Shown here piece by piece: positions 19,471-29,501 of a stretch of 64,000 nucleotides of DNA. Below the pieces are notes generated by a model. That model made no database searches. It saw nothing but the letters and a program-made list of their open reading frames with translations, and was not told the DNA's origin. A program made the position numbers and the translations under genes. Source of the DNA: Chelativorans sp. AA-79 (GTDB lineage Bacteria; Pseudomonadota; Alphaproteobacteria; Rhizobiales; Rhizobiaceae); contig NZ_CP120361.1 in NCBI RefSeq assembly GCF_029457495.1, positions 2,620,001 through 2,684,000 of the forward strand, given 5' to 3'. The first letter of the stretch is position 1. Every line of letters begins with the position of its first letter.

Positions 19471-20032
19471 AGCAATTGTTCCTTCCGCGGACCTGTGCGT
19501 CCGCAGACCCCGATTGGCTGACCCTAGGTAAGCAGGATTACCAATTCGTTATGGTGAGCCATTGCTTGACGGGATTTTTCGAATTCGATGCGCATTTGAT
19601 TCCTGATTTACAGAGTTCCCCTCGCCTGCGATGTCCTGTTGATGAGGCGAGAATGCGGCGTGTGCGACGATTTTCGCCCGTAAGATGCCGGAGGCGGACC
19701 TGCTGTGGAAAAAGGGGCGTCGTCCCGGTGCCGTAATCGGCAGCCGCCCTTTGAAATGAGCCAACCCGTTCCTAATTAGGAGAGGTGTGGACGCCGGGTC
19801 CGTCCCATCGCACCCTGCGAGACGTTCAGCCGCGGCACCCCCGGGGCGTCCGGTATGTCCCGAGGTCGGGACCGGCAGCGTTTGCATGCTGAAAAATTGA
19901 GCGGGGCGGGAGTGCAATGCGTATTGTCAGCACGACAGAAGGGCTTAAAATCATCCATCGAGCACCTACATGTCACAGCTCATGGAGAGCTGCGACGGAA
20001 AGCATGGGACAACTGGGATCGGCGAGAGAAAC
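19471..20032. other. Intergenic region upstream of clpS
   Basis: 562 bases between the divergent carboxypeptidase and clpS genes. A TTGACG hexamer occurs at 19566, without a good -10. Near the clpS end a plausible promoter is listed separately. Short ORFs here show no homology. I see no RNA gene that I can name. Confidence 0.4.
19924..19951 (+). promoter_or_regulatory. Candidate housekeeping promoter for clpS-clpA
   Basis: TTGTCA (19924-19929), 16-bp spacer, TAAAAT (19946-19951). It resembles a sigma-70 promoter and lies about 80 bp upstream of the clpS start. This is pattern matching only. Confidence 0.4.
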
Positions 20033-20383
20033 ATGCCACGCGACGCTTTGCGGATGAGCCGTGGGGACGACGAAGGCAACAGAACGGGGCGCGGCACGGC
20101 AGTCATCACGCGCACCAGGACCAAGACGAAGAAGCCGAGTCTCTATCGCGTACTGCTTTTGAATGATGATTACACGCCCATGGAGTTCGTCATTCACGTT
20201 CTGGAGCGGTTCTTCCAGAAGGACCGGGAGGCAGCGACAAGGATCATGCTGCACGTCCACAATCATGGGGTGGGCGAATGCGGTATCTACACGTTCGAAG
20301 TGGCCGAGACCAAGGTGGCTCAGGTCATGGATTTTGCCCGTCAGCATCAGCATCCGCTGCAATGCGTGATGGAGAAGAAATGA
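20033..20383 (+). CDS. clpS: ATP-dependent Clp protease adaptor ClpS
   Basis: 116 aa N-recognin that delivers N-degron substrates to ClpA. The folded core is fully conserved: [37 protein letters not shown] and [16 protein letters not shown], preceded by a basic flexible N-terminus that ClpS uses to engage ClpA. I chose ATG 20033; 20054 (MSRGDD) is a shorter alternative and 19970 a longer one. Eight bases separate it from clpA. Confidence 0.95.
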   Translation: MPRDALRMSRGDDEGNRTGRGTAVITRTRTKTKKPSLYRVLLLNDDYTPMEFVIHVLERFFQKDREAATRIMLHVHNHGVGECGIYTFEVAETKVAQVMDFARQHQHPLQCVMEKK

Positions 20384-20391
20384 GGTCATGA

Positions 20392-22851
20392 ATGCCGGCT
20401 TTCTCGCAGGGCCTGGAACGCGCGCTTCACCAAGCGCTCACCTATGCCAATGAACGCCATCACGAATATGCCACGCTCGAGCATCTTCTCCTGGCTCTGA
20501 TCGACGACACGGATGCGGCCGCCGTCATGCGGGCGTGCAATGTGGATCTCGACGAGCTGAGGCGGACGGTCGTCGACTATATCGACGGTGAGCTCGACAA
20601 TCTCGTCACCGGCTATGACGAGGATTCGAAGCCCACGGCCGGCTTCCAGCGCGTGATCCAGCGCGCCGTCATCCATGTGCAGTCCTCCGGCCGCGAGGAA
20701 GTCTCCGGCGCCAACGTGCTCGTTGCGATCTTCGCCGAGCGCGAGAGCCATGCCGCCTATTTCCTGCAGGAACAACAGATGACCCGCTATGACGCGGTCA
20801 ACTATATCAGCCACGGCATCGCCAAGCGCCCCGGCGCCTCCGATGCCCGCGCGCCGCGCGGGGCGGACGAGGATCAGGCGGGTGCCGCCGGCGCGGAGAC
20901 AGAGGAAGGCGCGAAGAAGAAGCAGCAGCAGGACGCCCTGTCGGCCTATTGCGTCAACCTCAACGCCAAGGCGAGGGCCGGGCGCATCGACCCGCTGATC
21001 GGCCGCGAAAGCGAGATCAACCGCACCATCCAGGTGCTTTGCCGCCGCTCCAAGAACAACCCGCTTTATGTGGGCGATCCCGGCGTCGGCAAGACCGCGA
21101 TCGCGGAGGGCCTCGCCAAGCGCATCGTCGAGGGCGACGTGCCGGACGTGCTGGCCGATGCCACGATCTTCGCGCTCGACATGGGCACGCTGCTCGCGGG
21201 CACCCGCTATCGCGGCGATTTCGAGGAGCGACTGAAGCAGGTGGTCAAGGAGCTCGAGGATTTCCCCGGCGCCATCCTGTTCATCGACGAGATCCATACG
21301 GTGATCGGCGCGGGCGCCACTTCCGGCGGCGCGATGGATGCCTCCAACCTGTTGAAGCCGGCTCTCTCCTCGGGTGCGATCCGCTGCATCGGCTCGACCA
21401 CCTACAAGGAGTTCCGCCAGTTCTTCGAGAAGGACCGGGCGCTGGTGCGCCGCTTCCAGAAGATCGACGTGAACGAGCCGACGGTGACCGACGCGATCGA
21501 GATCATGAAGGGGCTGAAGCCTTATTTCGAGGACTTCCACAGGGTGAAGTACACCAACGAGGCGGTGAAGGCCGCGGTGGAGCTTTCGGCCCGCTATATC
21601 AACGACCGCAAGCTGCCGGACAAGGCGATCGACGTGATCGACGAGACCGGCGCCTCGCAGAAGCTGTTGCCCGAATCCAAGCGGCGCAAGACGATCACGG
21701 TCAAGGAGATCGAGACCACCATCGCCACCATGGCGCGCATCCCGCCGAAGACCGTCTCGGCCGACGACGAGAAGGTGTTGGTGGGGCTGGAAGCCGAGCT
21801 GAAACGCGTGGTCTACGGCCAGGAGAAGGCGATCGAGGCGCTCGCCTCGGCGATCAAGCTTGCCCGCGCGGGCCTGCGCGAGCCCGAGAAGCCGATCGGC
21901 TCCTATCTCTTCTCCGGCCCCACGGGCGTCGGCAAGACCGAGGTCGCCAAGCAGCTCGCGGCTTCGTTGGGCGTGGAGCTGCTGCGCTTCGACATGTCCG
22001 AATATATGGAGCGCCACACGGTCTCGCGGCTGATCGGTGCGCCTCCCGGCTATGTCGGCTTCGACCAGGGCGGTCTGCTCACCGACGGCGTCGACCAGCA
22101 CCCGCACTGCGTGCTCCTGCTCGACGAGATCGAGAAGGCGCACCCGGACCTGTTCAACATCCTGCTGCAGGTAATGGATCATGGCAAGCTGACGGACCAC
22201 AACGGCAAGCGCATCGACTTCCGCAACGTCATCCTGATCATGACGACCAATGCGGGGGCGGCGGACCTGGCAAAGCCGGCGATCGGCTTCGGCTCGTCCA
22301 GGCGCGAGGGCGACGATATGGAGGCGATCAACCGGCTCTTCTCGCCGGAGTTCCGCAATCGCCTCGACTCCGTCATTCCGTTCGGCGCTCTGCCGGTGCC
22401 GGTGGTACATCAGGTGGTGCAGAAATTCGTCATGCAGCTCGAGGCACAGCTGGCCGAGCGCAAGGTCACCTTTGACCTCTCCGACGATGCCGTCGCCTGG
22501 CTTGCCGAGAAGGGCTATGACGAGCGCATGGGCGCCCGTCCGCTCGGCCGTGTGATTCAGGAGCATATCAAGAAGCCGCTCGCCGAGGAGGTGCTGTTCG
22601 GCAAGCTCCGGCGCGGCGGCACGGTGAAGGTCACGGTCGAGACCAAGGAGAATGGCGAGACCGGGCTGAAGCTGGAGACGATCCCGGACGATGCGCCGGT
22701 GAAGCCCAAGCGCGAGACCCCGCCGGCGCGCAAGGCGGCGGCGAAGCGCAGCACGGCCAAGAAGGCGAAGCCCAAGACGGCGAAGCGCCCGCCGGCCGTG
22801 CAGGAGCCGCCGAAGCGCAGCCTCGTGCCGCAACTGCCGCGCAAGAGCTGA
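20392..22851 (+). CDS. clpA: ATP-dependent Clp protease ATP-binding subunit ClpA
   Basis: 819 aa AAA+ unfoldase that feeds ClpP. Order: N-terminal Clp repeat domain (1-145), D1 with Walker A GDPGVGKT (228-235) and Walker [10 protein letters not shown], and D2 with GPTGVGKT (from 509) and [12 protein letters not shown]. The C-terminus carries a roughly 60-residue Lys/Ala/Pro-rich tail beyond the usual end (after about 760), an extension seen in several rhizobial ClpA proteins. Transcribed with clpS; a strong terminator follows. Confidence 0.98.
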   Translation: MPAFSQGLERALHQALTYANERHHEYATLEHLLLALIDDTDAAAVMRACNVDLDELRRTVVDYIDGELDNLVTGYDEDSKPTAGFQRVIQRAVIHVQSSGREEVSGANVLVAIFAERESHAAYFLQEQQMTRYDAVNYISHGIAKRPGASDARAPRGADEDQAGAAGAETEEGAKKKQQQDALSAYCVNLNAKARAGRIDPLIGRESEINRTIQVLCRRSKNNPLYVGDPGVGKTAIAEGLAKRIVEGDVPDVLADATIFALDMGTLLAGTRYRGDFEERLKQVVKELEDFPGAILFIDEIHTVIGAGATSGGAMDASNLLKPALSSGAIRCIGSTTYKEFRQFFEKDRALVRRFQKIDVNEPTVTDAIEIMKGLKPYFEDFHRVKYTNEAVKAAVELSARYINDRKLPDKAIDVIDETGASQKLLPESKRRKTITVKEIETTIATMARIPPKTVSADDEKVLVGLEAELKRVVYGQEKAIEALASAIKLARAGLREPEKPIGSYLFSGPTGVGKTEVAKQLAASLGVELLRFDMSEYMERHTVSRLIGAPPGYVGFDQGGLLTDGVDQHPHCVLLLDEIEKAHPDLFNILLQVMDHGKLTDHNGKRIDFRNVILIMTTNAGAADLAKPAIGFGSSRREGDDMEAINRLFSPEFRNRLDSVIPFGALPVPVVHQVVQKFVMQLEAQLAERKVTFDLSDDAVAWLAEKGYDERMGARPLGRVIQEHIKKPLAEEVLFGKLRRGGTVKVTVETKENGETGLKLETIPDDAPVKPKRETPPARKAAAKRSTAKKAKPKTAKRPPAVQEPPKRSLVPQLPRKS

Positions 22852-22874
22852 CGCGGCTCGCATCGAGAATGAAG

Positions 22875-22912
22875 AAGGGCGCGGGCCCCACGGGACCCGC
22901 GCCCTGTCTTTT
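22875..22912 (+). terminator. Rho-independent terminator after clpA
   Basis: GC-rich stem AGGGCGCGGG / CCCGCGCCCT (22876-22905) with an internal CCC/GGG, followed by TGTCTTTT. Starts about 24 bp after the clpA stop. Confidence 0.85.
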
Positions 22913-22956
22913 GCGTGAAGAACAAGAGCGCGCGGAGGCTTCATCTGGTGCAAGCA

Positions 22957-22974
22957 TGGTTCGTTCTTGAACCA
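22957..22974. promoter_or_regulatory. Inverted repeat upstream of azlC
   Basis: TGGTTC (22957-22962), 6-bp spacer, GAACCA (22969-22974). A perfect 6-bp inverted repeat about 55 bp before the azlC start, in position to be an operator. The regulator is unknown; it does not match the SOS consensus. Confidence 0.3.
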
Positions 22975-23029
22975 AGCAACCCCTGCGCCGATGTCGCATG
23001 CTCTGCGGGTCCATGCTATGCGGCCCCGA

Positions 23030-23776
23030 ATGAACGAGCGAGCATCCCTCGAACCGGAAACGGACACCCGGCGCGGCCTCTGGTTCCTGCGCGGCCAGCG
23101 CGCGGCCTTTTCGGTGCCGGGCCTGATCCTCGCCAGCGCCTTTATCGGTTTCGCGGGTCTCGCCCGCGATGCCGGGCTCAGTCTGGCGCAGACCGTCTTC
23201 ATGACGGGGATCGTCTGGGCGCTGCCTGCCAAGGTGGTGCTCGTGGGCGCGATCATGGCGGGCAGCGGCCTGCCCGCGGCAGCCTTCGCCGTCGCGCTCT
23301 CATCGGTGCGGCTTGCTCCCATGGTCGTGGCGCTCACGCCTGAGATGCGTACGCCGAAGACGCGCCCATGGGTGCTCTACCTTCTTTCGCATTTCGTCGC
23401 CGTCACCTCGTGGGTGCTGGCCATGGAGCGGCTGCCGCGCGTGCCGCGGCCGATGCGCACCGTCTATTACGCGGGGCTCGGCTCGACACTGGTGCTCATG
23501 AATATGGGCGTGGTGGCCGTCGTGTTCCTGCTCGCGGGACGGCTTCCTCCCACGTTGTCGGCCGCCCTTTTCTTTCTGACGCCGCTTTACTTCCTGACGT
23601 CGCTTTGGAGCTCGGCGCGCGAGCGCGCAGGGCAGGCGGCGATGATCCTCGGCCTGCTCATCGGGCCTGTGTTCCACGTGCTCACGCCAGGTTTCGACCT
23701 CGTCGCAGCCGGCCTGCTCGCAGGCTTGGCCGCCTTCGGCATCCACCTTTTCTCGAAGCGGGGGCGGGCAGGGTGA
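23030..23776 (+). CDS. azlC: AzlC-family branched-chain amino acid exporter subunit
   Basis: About 248 aa integral membrane protein of the AzlC/YgaZ family, the large subunit of two-part exporters for branched-chain or related amino acids. Typical PGLILASAFIGFAGLARDAG and LPAAAFAVALSSVRLAPM are seen, with multiple hydrophobic segments. The start is uncertain (ATG 23018 or 23030; a longer frame begins at 22967). It overlaps azlD by 4 bp (GTGA). Confidence 0.88.
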   Translation: MNERASLEPETDTRRGLWFLRGQRAAFSVPGLILASAFIGFAGLARDAGLSLAQTVFMTGIVWALPAKVVLVGAIMAGSGLPAAAFAVALSSVRLAPMVVALTPEMRTPKTRPWVLYLLSHFVAVTSWVLAMERLPRVPRPMRTVYYAGLGSTLVLMNMGVVAVVFLLAGRLPPTLSAALFFLTPLYFLTSLWSSARERAGQAAMILGLLIGPVFHVLTPGFDLVAAGLLAGLAAFGIHLFSKRGRAG

Positions 23777-24129
23777 GCTTCACCGCATTCGACGCCTGGT
23801 GGTGGCCCTATCTCTTCATCCTGCTCGGCGGATGGCTTGCCACCGATTTCTGGCGCTTTCTCGGGGTCTATCTCGGCGGCCGGATGACCGAGGAATCGGA
23901 AGTGCTCGTCCTGGTGCGGTGCATTGCCACCGGCCTGGTCGCCGCCGTCATCGCGAACCTGATCATCTTTCCGACCGGCATGCTCGCGTCCACGCCGCTC
24001 TTCCTGCGGATCGGGGCGGCGGGGCTGGGGTTCGTTGCCTATCTCGCTTCCGGGAAGAAAGTCCTGGTCGGCATCGCTGTGGGCGAGGGGGTTCTCTGTG
24101 GAAGCCTCTTGTGGCTGGACATGCCATGA
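23773..24129 (+). CDS. azlD: AzlD-domain small membrane protein
   Basis: 118 aa partner of AzlC with a GTG start inside the azlC stop. About four hydrophobic segments, with AAVIANLIIFP and a C-terminal hydrophobic helix typical of AzlD/YgaH. The two together would form an amino-acid efflux pump; the substrate is not predictable here. Confidence 0.85.
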   Translation: MSFTAFDAWWWPYLFILLGGWLATDFWRFLGVYLGGRMTEESEVLVLVRCIATGLVAAVIANLIIFPTGMLASTPLFLRIGAAGLGFVAYLASGKKVLVGIAVGEGVLCGSLLWLDMP

Positions 24130-24328
24130 TATCGACACCGCACGTTTCCCGTGCCAAGAGGGGCAATCTGAAATAGGGGCCGCTCGCCCCTCGTCGCTTT
24201 TTCTGGGCGGTGGAAGCGGTGTGCCGGATGATGAGAGCGTCGATGCTTCGGGTTTTCTCTTCCATCGTCAGAGCCCTCGTTTGTGCTGAATCGAGAGGCG
24301 GCTGCCGATCGACCGGAGAGTGAAATCG

Positions 24329-25678
24329 TTGTCCAGTACCCAGCATGGCAGAGCCGCTCCGGCGCAACTCGCCAAGGATATGCCGGCCTATGCTGTCCTT
24401 CTCGTCTTCCTTTCCGCGGTCTGGGTGGAGTCGGACGCCTACAGATATGCCGCGCTCGCAACCCTTCTGCCGGTCACCGTCTACTATTTCTACAAGGATT
24501 TTCTGTCGGACGAGAAAGTCCTGATAGGCTATATGGGCTTTGCCTGCATAGGGTGGGGGCTCTATGTCGTCGCAAGGTTCTTCTACAGCTACTCATTCCA
24601 TGGAAATTTCGGAATCGGGTCGTCCGAGGGTATCTATATCTTTCCGCTGCTGTACCCGATTTCGGGATATGCTCTCTTCCTGTTCATCCGCCGTCCGCTC
24701 GTGGTGGCCTGCTGTTTCCTTCTGATCAGCTTCCTGGTGGCGTTGTACTCCCTGGACCTTCCGGCCGTCGTCGGCGGGTATCGGACCGAGGTGGTCCTTC
24801 ACGCCAATCCCATTCATGCAGCCGTCGGGCAGGGCATGATCGTGCTCTGCATGTTGCCCTTTGCGAATTATCTCCTGCAGTCCAGCGACATGCGGCCCGG
24901 CCTGCGCGCCGGACTTACCGTCCTTTCGATCGCAACCTTGTTCCTGGGACTCGCCAACATCTACGCGCTCGAATCCAAGGGGGTTTGGCTCGCTCTGGCC
25001 ATCGCGCTTCCGGTTCAGCTGCTCATGATCGCAACCGTGCGCCACGCCCGGCGGGCGCTCCTCGTGATCGTGTTCCTTTCCTTTGCGGTGCTGGCCGCCA
25101 CGGTCGTGGCGGCATGGGACGGCATCCTGGCGGTCGCCGGCGACACGGCCGAGGCGGCTGCAAAGCTGCTGGCCGGCATATTCGGTGACGCAAACGTGCT
25201 TGAGGACGTCGATCGCGCCATCCATGACGATGCGCTGCCCGGCAGTTTCCGCGAGCGCCTGATGCTTTGGGCGAGCGCCATCCTGATATGGGCGAAGGAT
25301 CCGATCTTCGGGCAGGGCGTGACCTGGCTGCATGAATGGCAGACGCGCGCCTATCCGGCGGCCGACTACAATCTGATCCACAACGGCTATCTGGAGATCG
25401 CGATCCGGTACGGGATTGTCGGACTGACCTTCTACGCGGTGCTCTTCTTTTGGGCGATCAGGCAGGTCTGGCGCGCAAAGCGCGAGGGCGTCGTCGACCC
25501 TGCCGCCTTTCAGGCATATGTCACGGTGTTCCTGTTCTTCTGCATAACGATCTTCAGCAATTCGAATATCCGGCTCGCGCTGGGCGAGTCCTATATGTGG
25601 TTTTCCGCAGCCTTCGGCTTCTACTGCTACTACCACCTGCAAAAGCGGAACGCCGTCAAAGTGGCGACCTGGATGTAG
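24329..25678 (+). CDS. O-antigen ligase/polymerase-like membrane protein (Wzy_C family)
   Basis: About 449 aa polytopic protein with ten or more hydrophobic segments and a large periplasmic loop (about 280-370) containing RLMLWASAILIWAKDPIFGQG and HNGYLEIAIRYGIVG, the signature region of the WaaL/Wzy_C family that transfers or polymerises polysaccharide on lipid carriers. GGAGAG lies 8 nt before TTG 24329; GTG 24320, nine bases upstream, is the other start. It converges with a GT25 glycosyltransferase, a hint of an LPS or capsule role. The acceptor is unknown. Confidence 0.85.
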   Translation: MSSTQHGRAAPAQLAKDMPAYAVLLVFLSAVWVESDAYRYAALATLLPVTVYYFYKDFLSDEKVLIGYMGFACIGWGLYVVARFFYSYSFHGNFGIGSSEGIYIFPLLYPISGYALFLFIRRPLVVACCFLLISFLVALYSLDLPAVVGGYRTEVVLHANPIHAAVGQGMIVLCMLPFANYLLQSSDMRPGLRAGLTVLSIATLFLGLANIYALESKGVWLALAIALPVQLLMIATVRHARRALLVIVFLSFAVLAATVVAAWDGILAVAGDTAEAAAKLLAGIFGDANVLEDVDRAIHDDALPGSFRERLMLWASAILIWAKDPIFGQGVTWLHEWQTRAYPAADYNLIHNGYLEIAIRYGIVGLTFYAVLFFWAIRQVWRAKREGVVDPAAFQAYVTVFLFFCITIFSNSNIRLALGESYMWFSAAFGFYCYYHLQKRNAVKVATWM

Positions 25679-25707
25679 GGATGCATGCGCCGGGGTGGCC
25701 GAGGCGC

Positions 25708-26439
25708 TCAGCCAAGTACGGCAAAGACCGCCCGCCGCAGATAATCCTGGCCGCGGAAAAGCGCCGTCGGAATGCGCATGTAGAAGGGGAACTTGGTCTT
25801 GCGGTAGCCGGCCGGCGAGATGGTGGAGGCGGATTTGGCGGGGCGGAGCAGCGGCTTTTTCGTGGTCGCTACCGCGACGCCGTGTGCCCATCCGCGTTCG
25901 AGTGCTATATCGTAGGGAAGATAGGCCGGGAGCAGGGCCTCGCGCAGCTTCCCGGCCGCCGGGCGTGAAACCAGGTATCCCATGGCGGAGCCGAGCGGAC
26001 CGTGGATGCAGCGGCCGACATCGTCGCCCGCTTCCGTCCGCGCCTTGGCGAGGAAGCCCTTGATCCGGTGGTTGTAGAGCTTCACCACGCCTGGCGCGGG
26101 GTCAAGGCGCGCCAGCGCTTCGATGCGCGGCACGAAATCGGGGCGGAAGTCGGCATCGTCTTCCAGGATGACGGCGTAGGGCCAGCCTTCGGCGATGACC
26201 CGTTCCAAGGCGCGCATATGGCTCATATAGCAGCCATATTCGGTTCCCAGCGGGTTGCGGCCATGCCAGAGCCGGAATTTCCACGTCTGCAAGTCTCCGC
26301 GCTGCGAGGGATCAACGGCATTTCCGTCGACCGCCGGGATGCGCTGGGGCACGAAGCCGGCGGCCGCGGCGCGTGCCATCATTCCTTCCCACCGCTCCTT
26401 CGAGCGATCGAGGTTGATGACCAGAACGGGGATGTCCAC
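25708..26439 (-). CDS. Glycosyltransferase family 25 protein (LPS-type)
   Basis: 243 aa protein opening MDIPVLVINLDRSKERW, with the GT25 hallmark YGCYMSHMRALER and the acidic AVILEDDADF. GT25 enzymes add galactose or other sugars to lipooligosaccharide. The GTG start at 26439 lies 2 bp after the HIT gene stop. C-terminal basic region. It is the last gene of a minus-strand row and faces the O-antigen ligase-like gene, so both may act on surface polysaccharide. Confidence 0.88.
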   Translation of the reverse strand: MDIPVLVINLDRSKERWEGMMARAAAAGFVPQRIPAVDGNAVDPSQRGDLQTWKFRLWHGRNPLGTEYGCYMSHMRALERVIAEGWPYAVILEDDADFRPDFVPRIEALARLDPAPGVVKLYNHRIKGFLAKARTEAGDDVGRCIHGPLGSAMGYLVSRPAAGKLREALLPAYLPYDIALERGWAHGVAVATTKKPLLRPAKSASTISPAGYRKTKFPFYMRIPTALFRGQDYLRRAVFAVLG

Positions 26440-26441
26440 GA

Positions 26442-26879
26442 TCAGCGTTCCGCGTCTGCGTCCAGCGCCTCGCGGATCTTGCGCGCGTTTTCGTTCAGGA
26501 CATCCGGTTTTTCCATCGGCCCGCCCTCCGGGCCGAGACGCCTTCCCTCGAAGCAGGGAATGACGTGGACGTGCAGGTGAAACACGGTCTGGCCGGAGGC
26601 GGCCTCGTTGAACTGCGCGACCATGACGCCATCGGCGTCCATGGCGGCCATGGCTGCCCTGGAGAGTTTCCGGGCGACTTGCATTAGGGGTGCGAGTACC
26701 GCCGGGTCCGCATCGAGGAGGTTGCGGCAAGGGCGTTTCGGGATCACCAGGCAATGTCCCGGACTGCGCGGCATGATGTCCATGAAGGCGAATGTCTCGG
26801 CATCCTCGTAGATCTTGTAAGCCGGCAGTTCCCCGCGCAGGATCTTGGCGAAGGGATTGTCGTTGTCATAAGCCGTCAT
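26442..26879 (-). CDS. HIT-family nucleotide hydrolase/transferase
   Basis: 145 aa histidine-triad protein with the catalytic motif HLHVHVIP near residue 102 and the N-terminal FAKILRGELPAYKIYED and FMDIMPRSPGHCLVIPKR typical of Hint-type proteins. Such enzymes hydrolyse nucleoside phosphoramidates or adenylates. Soluble, no signal. The next gene downstream (GT25) begins 2 bp after it, so the pair is co-translated. Confidence 0.94.
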   Translation of the reverse strand: MTAYDNDNPFAKILRGELPAYKIYEDAETFAFMDIMPRSPGHCLVIPKRPCRNLLDADPAVLAPLMQVARKLSRAAMAAMDADGVMVAQFNEAASGQTVFHLHVHVIPCFEGRRLGPEGGPMEKPDVLNENARKIREALDADAER

Positions 26880-26967
26880 GCTGGACTCGCTTTCTAGCTT
26901 GCGGATATTGGGCGCCGCCGATGTTTGGGAGGTGCCGGCGCGGCGGTCAAGCCCGCCGCCGGCATTG

Positions 26968-28161
26968 TCATGCCTTCTTGTAGGGTGAGTGCTCCGCCAA
27001 GAGGCCGCCGATCGCCTCGACCTCCCGGCGTTCGCGCGCCAGGTAGTCGGCCACCGCGCGGCGCAGGCCCGGATGGGCGATGTAGTGGGCGGAGTGGGTG
27101 GTGACGGGCAGATAGCCGCGGGCGAGCTTGTGCTCCCCCTGCGCGCCCGCTTCCACCCGCTTCAGCCCTCTCGCGATGGCGAACTCGATCGCCTGGTGGT
27201 AACAGACCTCGAAATGCAGGAAGGGATGGTGCTCGATGGTACCCCAGTTGCGGCCGTAGAGCGCGTCGCCTCCGATGAAGTTGATGGCGCCGGCGATGTG
27301 GCGGCCGGCACGCCTGGCCATCACGAGCAGGACGTCGTCCGCCATCCGCTCGCCGATGAGGGAGAAGAAGCGGCGGTTGAGATAAGGCCGCCCCCATTTG
27401 CGGCTGCCCGTGTCCATGTAGAAGGCGAAGAAATCGTCCCAGGCCGCTTCCGTGAGATCGCGTCCGGTGAGCCAGTCGATCTCGATGCCAGCTTCGAGGG
27501 CCGCGCGCCGCTCCTTCTTCAGCGCTTTGCGCTTGCGGGAAGCGAGGGAGCCCAGGAAGTCATCGTAGGAGCCGTATCCTTCGTTGAAGAAGTGGAACTG
27601 CTGGTCCGTGCGCGTCAGGAAGCCGGCGCGGTCGAGAACACAGACCTCGTCCTCCTGTGCAAAGGTGACGTGAAGCGAGGAGACGCCGAGCCGATCCGTC
27701 AGGGTCTTGAGACCCTCCGCGAGCGCGTGGCGCACGTCGCCGGGATCGGCGTCGCGGGCGACGAGCAGGCGCGGACCCGTAACGGGGGTGAAGGGTACCG
27801 AGACCTGCAGCTTCGGGTAGTACCGGCCGCCGGCGCGCTCCAGCGCGTCGGCCCAGCCATGGTCGAACACATATTCGCCCTGGCTGTGCGATTTCAGGTA
27901 GCAGGGCACGGCGCCGAGGAGCTTCCCGTCGGCGCTTTCGAGCCTCAGATGCTGGCCGAACCAGCCGGTATCCTGCGTGGCGCAGCCGCTTTCCTCCAGA
28001 GCGCTCAGGAAACTGTGGGAAATGAAGGGGTTGTAGGCCCGGTCACCCCGCGTGGCTTCCGCCAGGCTCGCCCACTCTTCCGGCGTGAAGGCATCGAGAC
28101 TCGTCGCGGCCATCAGGCTCGCCGTCGCTTCCCCGCCGTCCCTGTCGTGTTGTGCTGCCAT
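26968..28161 (-). CDS. GNAT/FemAB-like acyltransferase family protein (DUF482)
   Basis: 397 aa protein of the family annotated as GNAT N-acetyltransferase or peptidoglycan-recognition (DUF482), recognised by AYNPFISHSFLSALEESG, YVFDHGWADALER, YYPKLQVSVPFTPVTGPRLL, KRKALKKERR and GAQGEHKLARGYLPVTTHSAH. Related to FemAB-type acyltransferases, but the substrate is unknown. It follows the glycerophosphodiesterase by 42 bp; a GC-rich stem lies between it and the HIT gene. Confidence 0.85.
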   Translation of the reverse strand: MAAQHDRDGGEATASLMAATSLDAFTPEEWASLAEATRGDRAYNPFISHSFLSALEESGCATQDTGWFGQHLRLESADGKLLGAVPCYLKSHSQGEYVFDHGWADALERAGGRYYPKLQVSVPFTPVTGPRLLVARDADPGDVRHALAEGLKTLTDRLGVSSLHVTFAQEDEVCVLDRAGFLTRTDQQFHFFNEGYGSYDDFLGSLASRKRKALKKERRAALEAGIEIDWLTGRDLTEAAWDDFFAFYMDTGSRKWGRPYLNRRFFSLIGERMADDVLLVMARRAGRHIAGAINFIGGDALYGRNWGTIEHHPFLHFEVCYHQAIEFAIARGLKRVEAGAQGEHKLARGYLPVTTHSAHYIAHPGLRRAVADYLARERREVEAIGGLLAEHSPYKKA

Positions 28162-28203
28162 CGGATCAGAACATAAGTCCTGCGGGTGGCGCTTTCATCA
28201 CCT

Positions 28204-28914
28204 TCAAGGGACAAAACCCTCAAACGTGATCTGATCGGCGTAGCGGAAGGATTTCTCCATGTCCGCTTCGTTGCGCACGGTCCAGGTGATGACCGGCATT
28301 GAAAGGCGCCCGCGCACGAAGGCGATGAAGGGGTTGGGGAGGTGTGCGACCGCATAGGACACGAAGGAGATCCGGTGTGCGAGCATCGAGAAATGCGCCT
28401 CGATCGCGTTCTCCGCCTCGCCCTCGGCCGTAAGCCCGATCGGGACGTCCTGCGCTTTGCGTCCGAGTTCCCGGAGGATTCGGTGGTCGAAAGACATGAG
28501 CGCCACCTGGCCCTGATAGCCGCGCAGGCGGGCAAGCACACCATCCACGAGCCCTTCGTCATGGCCGACCGCGCCCTTCAACTCGATGACGAGCGGCACG
28601 GTGCCGTTCACAAGGGAAAGCGTGTCGGCCAGGGTCGGAATGCGCTCCTGTGTGCCGCCAATTGCGAGGGTGCACAGCTCCGCCGCCGTGCGCTGCCACA
28701 CCTTGCCGTCCCGTCCCGTGAGCCTGTTCAACTCGTGGTCATGGAAGATGACGGGGACGCCGTCGGCGCTCATATGGACGTCGCACTCGATCGCATAGCC
28801 GCGCTCCATTGCTGCCCGAAAGGCGGCGGGCGTGTTTTCCCACCGCTCACCGTTCATGTCGTGCAGGCCGCGATGGGCGACGGGCCGCGCCGTCAGCCAG
28901 GAAAGGTCGGTCAT
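28204..28914 (-). CDS. ugpQ: Glycerophosphodiester phosphodiesterase
   Basis: 236 aa GDPD-fold (TIM barrel) cytosolic enzyme releasing glycerol-3-phosphate from lipid head-group diesters. Conserved RPVAHRGLHD, ENTPAAFRAAMERGYAIECDVHMSADGVPVIFHDHELNR-region residues (catalytic His and metal acids) and LVIELKG are present. No signal peptide, as in UgpQ. It begins 10 bp after the RidA gene. Confidence 0.9.
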   Translation of the reverse strand: MTDLSWLTARPVAHRGLHDMNGERWENTPAAFRAAMERGYAIECDVHMSADGVPVIFHDHELNRLTGRDGKVWQRTAAELCTLAIGGTQERIPTLADTLSLVNGTVPLVIELKGAVGHDEGLVDGVLARLRGYQGQVALMSFDHRILRELGRKAQDVPIGLTAEGEAENAIEAHFSMLAHRISFVSYAVAHLPNPFIAFVRGRLSMPVITWTVRNEADMEKSFRYADQITFEGFVP

Positions 28915-28924
28915 GGAAGCGTCC

Positions 28925-29389
28925 TCAAGCCACTTCGATCATCGCTTCGATTTCGACCGGGGCGTTCAGGGGCAGGCAGACCATGCCCACCGCGGAGCGC
29001 GCGTGACGGCCGCGCTCGCCCAGTGCGGCGGCGAGGAAGTCCGATGCGCCGTTGGCCACGAGGTGGTGTTCGATGAAATCCGGCGTCGAGGCCACATAAA
29101 CCGTGATCTTGACGATGCGCTTGATGCGCTCGAGATCGCCCAGCGCGGCGCGCGCCTGGGCCAGCACGTTGACGGCGCACCATTTGGCGGCGAGCTTGCC
29201 GGCCTCGGTGCCGAGTTCCCGGCCGAGCAGGCCCATGGCCATCAGCTTTCCATCCTTGATCGGCAGTTGGCCCGAGGTGAACAGCATGTCGCCCACCTGC
29301 ACGAAAGGAACGTAGTTGGCGGCGGGCGCAGCCGGCGCCGGCAGTTCGACGCCCAATTCGAGAAGCCTTTTGTCGATCGCATCGCTCAT
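28925..29389 (-). CDS. RidA-family enamine/imine deaminase
   Basis: 154 aa YjgF/YER057c/UK114 family protein. The longer RidA subgroup is suggested by the opening MSDAIDKRLLELGVELP. It contains VGDMLFTSGQLP, RIVKITVYVASTPDF and the C-terminal RSAVGMVCLPLNAPVEIEAM with the conserved Arg. RidA proteins hydrolyse reactive enamines formed by PLP enzymes. The start ATG 29389 has GAGGAAG upstream. First gene of the minus row reaching to GT25. Confidence 0.92.
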   Translation of the reverse strand: MSDAIDKRLLELGVELPAPAAPAANYVPFVQVGDMLFTSGQLPIKDGKLMAMGLLGRELGTEAGKLAAKWCAVNVLAQARAALGDLERIKRIVKITVYVASTPDFIEHHLVANGASDFLAAALGERGRHARSAVGMVCLPLNAPVEIEAMIEVA

Positions 29390-29501
29390 TTTTTCTTCCT
29401 CGCTGGTGACCTCTTGCAACATCGCCCATCTTTCGTCACGACAGAGGCCCACCGTGTCTGTTAAGCCCGATTGTAGAACCGTTCGATGACGGAGTTGCCA
29501 T

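Noticed and set aside
20386..23337. 983-residue minus-strand ORF opposite clpS/clpA
   Set aside because: It is the antisense frame of a highly conserved ClpA gene in GC-rich DNA; its product is Arg/Leu/His-rich with no domain.
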